From Cryptomeria japonica (lineage: Eukaryota; Streptophyta; Pinopsida; Cupressales; Cupressaceae), in the NCBI RefSeq assembly GCF_030272615.1, contig NC_081415.1:513804034-513868033 (forward strand): DNA of 64,000 nucleotides. Reading direction: 5' to 3'. A program made the translations under genes and the position numbers. Under the pieces are notes generated by a model, which was not told the origin of the DNA, made no database searches, and saw only the letters and a list, made by a program, of their open reading frames with translations. This document shows, one piece after another, positions 60,005 to 64,000 of this stretch. Position 1 is the first letter of the stretch; each line of letters starts with the position of its first letter.

Positions 60005-61090
60005 GATAACACTCAAAAGAAACCGATAGATGATAACATAGGGTAATAGGTAGAGACTCAGACCCAGACGAAGACAGAGCAGCAAACAGAGAAACAAACA
60101 AGGCAACAAACTGAAACACCATTAGAGACACAAACTGAGCATCAAGCTCTGGAATAGAAACAGGAACAAAGTCATGTGGAAACAAGGAAATCGGCAACTA
60201 GAGAAGTAGATAAACCATTGCTTAAGGAAATGCAAACACAAACAAACCTACCAGAGGTCAATACAAGCTTGGTTACTTCCACCACCAGCGGTATTTAGAA
60301 TGTAGGTTCATCAGCAGCAGGTTTTAAAACAACAAATGTGACTGAAGTACTCTTAGATTCAATTAAGAGGATAACCGATTGCAGTTCTCAAGCCTATAAG
60401 GCTATAGATGATATAATTCCAATTTTGAAGAGATTAGCTCCTAACTATAACATAGACAATAAAGATTCATTGAGTCAAATTGAAACTTTGTCTAAATATA
60501 TCAATGAAAACATAGTGACAATTGAGGAAGAGGCATTGAAGGATAAATTGGAAATGGAAAAACAAAAATTCTTTGAAGATTAGATAAAGAAGTGTACCAG
60601 AGATTTTGACACACTTCTACTAGAACTTTGCAACTCTTTGAAGGAGTTAAAAACCCTATACAAAGATACTTGCAAGACAAACTTTTTGATAATAGACATA
60701 GATAAGAAGATGAGCAAGATACAGGATGAGATAAATAAACTTGCAGATAATTTTGTTAACTCACCAAATACACTATTAGTTTTTGAGTAGCAGATAACAA
60801 ATTTTGAGGATGAGATACTAAAGTTGGGAAGAGAAAAGGAGAGAATAGTGGATAAGGTAAAAATTTTAAGGCTAAGACTGAGTCCAAGATTGGACTATCT
60901 AGTATTCATGCGGAAGGAGATGTCTGAGGCACTTGTACAAGGATAGAGGACACCAGTAGAACACTTGTAGCAACTCATCGGTACAGTCCAGAGGATAGAG
61001 ACAACTATCATAGATAATAAAATGTTTATGGAGAGCATAAACTTGATTTTGGTAGATCTATTTCAAATTGTAATTGCTCAATTACAAGGT
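60005..61090 (+). pseudogene. Element D ORF2, C-terminal part
   Basis: Continues ORF2 directly after the right GATAA TSD of B. A Gln/Thr/Glu-rich stretch (repeated QT, near 60055-60180) is followed by an open frame 60338-60583 and further in-frame coding to about 61090. Leucine-rich heptads predict a long coiled coil. About six stops interrupt it. Combined with the first part, the ancestral protein would have exceeded 1,000 residues. Confidence 0.55.
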
Positions 61091-61269
61091 TGAAACTACA
61101 AACTCTACTGACATCTTGACAACCTTTGTCATTGATGCCAAAGGGGGAGTAGAGGTATGAGAAAATTCAAAACATCACAGGAATCATATGCTCAAGGGGA
61201 GCACACATCTTTGGATAACACTTTTTGAAATTTCTCATGAGTGTTGCCATCAATGCCAAAGGGGGAGAT
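61091..61269 (+). other. Element D 3' noncoding end with two polypurine tracts
   Basis: GATGCCAAAGGGGGAG occurs at about 61134-61150 and AATGCCAAAGGGGGAGAT at 61252-61269, the latter abutting the 3' LTR. Element E carries the same CAATGCCAAAGGGGGAGAT word at its own LTR junction. The upstream duplicate may be a secondary plus-strand primer. Confidence 0.7.
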
Positions 61270-62064
61270 TGTTGGCATATGAACACTCCAATGAGACATT
61301 GAAGGTGATTGAAGGTTTTATCATTGATGGCAACCTTACAATCCTATGACACCAGCAAGGCACTACACTGACATCAACATAACACACTCTACACCGGCAC
61401 TCAAAACACTGACATTGGCACAGAGAAAGGAAGTATACCGGCATAGAGGCCAACAGGATTTTTGATATACTATATTTTGTTTATTATTTGAAAAACTTTG
61501 TAAGCCGACTTGATATCATTGTAAAATGACTTATATATATAAGAAGTCATTCTAGGAAATTTTGTAAGAAGTAGAATAAGATAATGAGGCAAAATTAGAC
61601 AGACCTATTATGCGAAATATAGGTTAAGGGGTATATATAGAGCAGAGCAGAAATCAGTATTGAATCTGGCATTGAAGATGCTATTGTAAAGTAGTACAAG
61701 TTATTGGATTTGTATAATCCACATTGTAAGTCAGTGAGACTTCCATTTGAGCAGTGAGCTCTAGGCACTTGGCCTTCCTGCATGTGTAGGCCCCCTTTTG
61801 TAAATAATATTCTCTTATTGGCCAGTAATAAAATATTGTGGGTCACAAATCCCATCGAGGTTTTTCCCACACCGGGTTTCCTCATGAAATCATTGTGTTA
61901 TGGTGTGTTTCTTATGTGGTTACTTTCATTTCTATTTACTGCATTATTTCTTGTATGCCGGTACACTATTATAATATGTTCTACATGTTTTAAATTGAGA
62001 AATTCTATTCACCAGTTAGATACTAATTCACCCCCCCCTCTCAGTATCTGTGGGAATCCTAACA
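61270..62064 (+). repeat. Element D 3' LTR
   Basis: Starts TGTTGGCATATG, ends TCCTAACA and is followed by TSD GATAT. It is 795 bp against 806 bp in the partner, most of the difference being the shorter C run. Confidence 0.92.
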
Positions 62065-62583
62065 GATATACATGAGTTATCATACAACATACTGACCCCA
62101 AGGAAATCAAAGCCACCTTGTGCTTTGTGTTTTGGGTTTATTATCCTTGGTTTTATTCCTCGATTGGGGGCTAAATCTTTCTGATAATGTGCTCCCTCTC
62201 TTTCTCTCTCGGAGGTGTATCCGACCTTAAAGCAATCTCTCCTGATAAGGCATGCACGAATGATTTAATGTGGGGGCATATAGTCCGCTCATATTTTCCT
62301 TCTTAATACTTGAAGTTGCTTAATGAACTTTGCTTTTCTTTGTAATTTTTGGTATCCTTTCTTTTCATGACTCATAGTGAGGGGAACTTTACTATTTGCA
62401 ATCATGGATCTCGCTCTTGATCTTCCCTTTTACTTTTTCAATCAAAGTTGTAAGATCCTTAGTCCATTGGGGGCTTGGTGTATCTTTCCTCCTTGACGTA
62501 GTGAAAGTATTTCAATCTTGTCTCCTTGTACTTTACCGATAGTATTAGCGTACACTTATACTCCCGCTAAAGTGGGGGCTAAA
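62065..62583 (+). other. Element F 3' noncoding region with repeated G-rich tracts
   Basis: This begins with the right GATAT TSD of D (62065-62069). It holds four TGGGGGC-like tracts near 62165, 62271, 62468 and 62573. The last lies just upstream of the 3' LTR and is the likely polypurine primer. The first shares the longer word TGGGGGCTAAATCT with it. No coding sequence was seen. Confidence 0.55.
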
Positions 62584-63737
62584 TCTAGCATCATAAAATT
62601 GTGACCATTGTAATTTTCAACTGCATTTGGGTGTTTTCATTAGCGGATGAATCCCTAAGCCTGATCGAAGGCCCGAAACATACTCATGTCATTAAAAACT
62701 TGTATTTTTCATCATTATGCACTACCTTTTGCTACTACCTATCCTAAATCAGGGGAAGACAGGGGCATGGTTGGTGCCCTTGTCCTATCCCTATTTTGGG
62801 CCCCCTTTGGTCCCCCCTTCCATTGGGCTTGTCAATTGTGAAACAAGAAAAGTTTCTCTTTATCAACCTAAGACAGGAAATTATGTAAACACCTCTAATT
62901 GGCAAGTGTATAAGGAGATCTTATCCTCCTATTTGCATAAGCGATAGTAGAGTGAAAAAGTGAGAGGTCTCCATTATCGTTATCAAGCATTTAAGTATTC
63001 ATTCAAGCATTAAGAATTTCAAGTCTCCTTTCAAGGCTAGGTGTTGCATTCAAGACAAGGATTCAACCATTGAAGAGGAAATTTCTATCAACATTCAATA
63101 CATCCTCTCCTTGAGGTGTATTTACTTCAAAGATTTCTTTTCATTTACTCGCAACATTTTTCAACCACTTGGTTAATTCCAAAATGGGGTTTGACCTGAA
63201 GGAAAACCCCTAATCCCAACAACATTTCCGTGTCTTTTCTGTGTGTAGGTTATAGATGTGAGGCTGTAATTGTAGGTTTAGGCTTCATTTTCAAAGACGG
63301 AAAAACCCTTTTCGGCACACGAATTTTTCGGAGGACCATATGCAACTTACACATAATCCTTGCAACTTGTGCTCAGATTTGTAGGGAAGCTTCATCTCGA
63401 CATTCTACTACTAATTCCAGGTGCATAGCTTCATCTCACATCTATATCTCAAGATATAATCATTTCTTTGTCATTTCTGCACTTGTCTCAATTTGCTTAA
63501 TTCAATTAATCTATTACAAAAGAGGGTTAATTTACTTTCCTAATACCTTCAAATTTACTGCAATTCACTTAGTATTCAATCTCTTACCATTGGGGATTGG
63601 ATCTAGTGAATTAAACCCCTCTTTTCGATGTAATGTGTGAAAAATTGTAGGGAATCCTTTGTGAAACTTTCATCCCTCTTTTGAGGAGAGTAAAAATTTC
63701 ACTTGATCTCCCCTCATCATTTTTTCACCACATTACA
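62584..63737 (+). repeat. Element F 3' LTR
   Basis: Direct repeat of 4573-5787, starting TCTAGCATCATAAAA and ending ACCACATTACA, followed by TSD CTACC. It is about 60 bp shorter than the 5' copy and differs at many positions. The hairpin block near 63334 is partly lost. Confidence 0.85.
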
Positions 63738-64000
63738 CTACCATTATGAGAAACAAGGGTAGCAAGTGAAGCTAAATGAGAAATGATGTTATCCATGATG
63801 AATCAACAAATAACATTTGGAGTGGTGGCTCTCAATGGTATAGCCTCAGCCCACTTTGTGAAATAATCTATAGTAGTGATGATAAAGGTATGACCCTTAG
63901 ACGAAGGGGGATATATCTTGCCAATGACATCCAACCTCAACGTCTGAAAAGGCCATGAAGAAGATTGAGTTTAGAGCTCTTGTGTGGGAGCTCAAATTAA
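63738..64000 (-). pseudogene. Ty3 integrase, core N-terminal part (element G)
   Basis: Minus-strand reading contains LDVIGKIYPPSSKGHTFI, YFTKWAEAIPL and, at the junction, SHNG. This is the catalytic-core segment that should precede RPFKNKEV at 4572, so the two pieces flank the 59-kb insertion exactly at a shared CTACC. The first catalytic Asp (LDVIGKI) is present. The second is replaced by His (SHNG where DNG is usual), so the enzyme is dead. One in-frame stop lies in the strand after the core. The gene continues beyond the window. Confidence 0.85.

Larger units (their letters stand above)
17443..62064 (+). mobile_element. Element D: large non-autonomous LTR element, host of A, B and C
   Basis: LTRs 17443-18248 and 61270-62064 are flanked by perfect TSDs GATAT (17438-17442, 62065-62069). 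Subtracting A and B leaves an internal region of about 5.1 kb: a primer site of initiator-tRNA-Met type, a coiled-coil/zinc-knuckle gag-like ORF, and a second long ORF of unknown family. No protease, integrase or reverse transcriptase is present. Its LTR ends and polypurine tract resemble those of the Copia element E, so I infer that it was mobilised by a Copia relative. LTR divergence looks like about 7% by eye. Confidence 0.9.
4573..63737 (+). mobile_element. Element F: gag-only Ty3-like LTR element, host of E and D
   Basis: Two direct terminal repeats (4573-5787 and 62584-63737) are flanked by the identical pentamer CTACC at 4568-4572 and 63738-63742, and they interrupt the integrase gene of G. 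After removing the nested elements E and D, the internal part is roughly 4.9 kb: T-rich leader, gag, a protease-like stretch and a further acidic ORF. No reverse transcriptase, RNase H or integrase can be seen. This fits the class of terminal-repeat elements that keep only gag, though an old internal deletion cannot be excluded. The LTRs look more than 10% diverged by eye, making F the oldest complete insertion here. Confidence 0.85.

Overview
The window is plant nuclear DNA made almost wholly of LTR retrotransposons nested inside one another. Primer sites resembling initiator-tRNA-Met sites, Tat-type Ty3 polyproteins with two RNase H domains, Tork-like Copia polyproteins and carried plant mobile domain (PMD) genes all point to a seed plant with a large, repeat-rich genome. 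A conifer is plausible but the sequence does not prove it. I saw no ordinary host gene, rRNA, tRNA or CRISPR array.

The layout can be solved from LTR ends and target-site duplications (TSDs). The oldest layer, G, is a decayed minus-strand Ty3 element whose integrase is split between 3872-4572 and 63738-64000. F (4573-63737, plus strand, TSD CTACC) is a gag-only Ty3-like element inside that integrase gene. E (9294-16577, Copia, minus) and D (17443-62064, plus, TSD GATAT) both lie inside F. D lacks a reverse transcriptase and carries a coiled-coil/zinc-knuckle gag-like protein and a long unrecognised second ORF. Two Tat-type Ty3 elements of one family sit inside D: A (18784-34717, TSD ACTGY) and B (37980-60004, TSD GATAA). 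C (45601-51593, Copia, minus, TSD TAGAT) sits inside the reverse transcriptase gene of B. The deepest chain is therefore G > F > D > B > C.

In A and B the order is LTR, structured leader with CGTCTG-type repeats, gag, protease, G-patch-like segment, reverse transcriptase, RNase H, second RNase H, integrase, a spacer with repeated AATAAA, then an antisense PMD gene and the 3' LTR. The PMD gene keeps a TATA-like box, a short first exon and an 806-bp GT-AG intron. That intron interval holds two further structures: an inverted copy of the leader repeat array, and about seven hairpin units whose stems covary. G also carries a decayed antisense PMD remnant in the equivalent place, so the association is old.

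Most coding regions are broken by stops or frameshifts. Many stops are shared by A and B, which suggests that already damaged copies were moved in trans. Hand-counted LTR differences are about 16/762 (A), 12/769 (B) and 26/885 (C); D, E and F are visibly more diverged. All comparisons were made by eye without alignment software.
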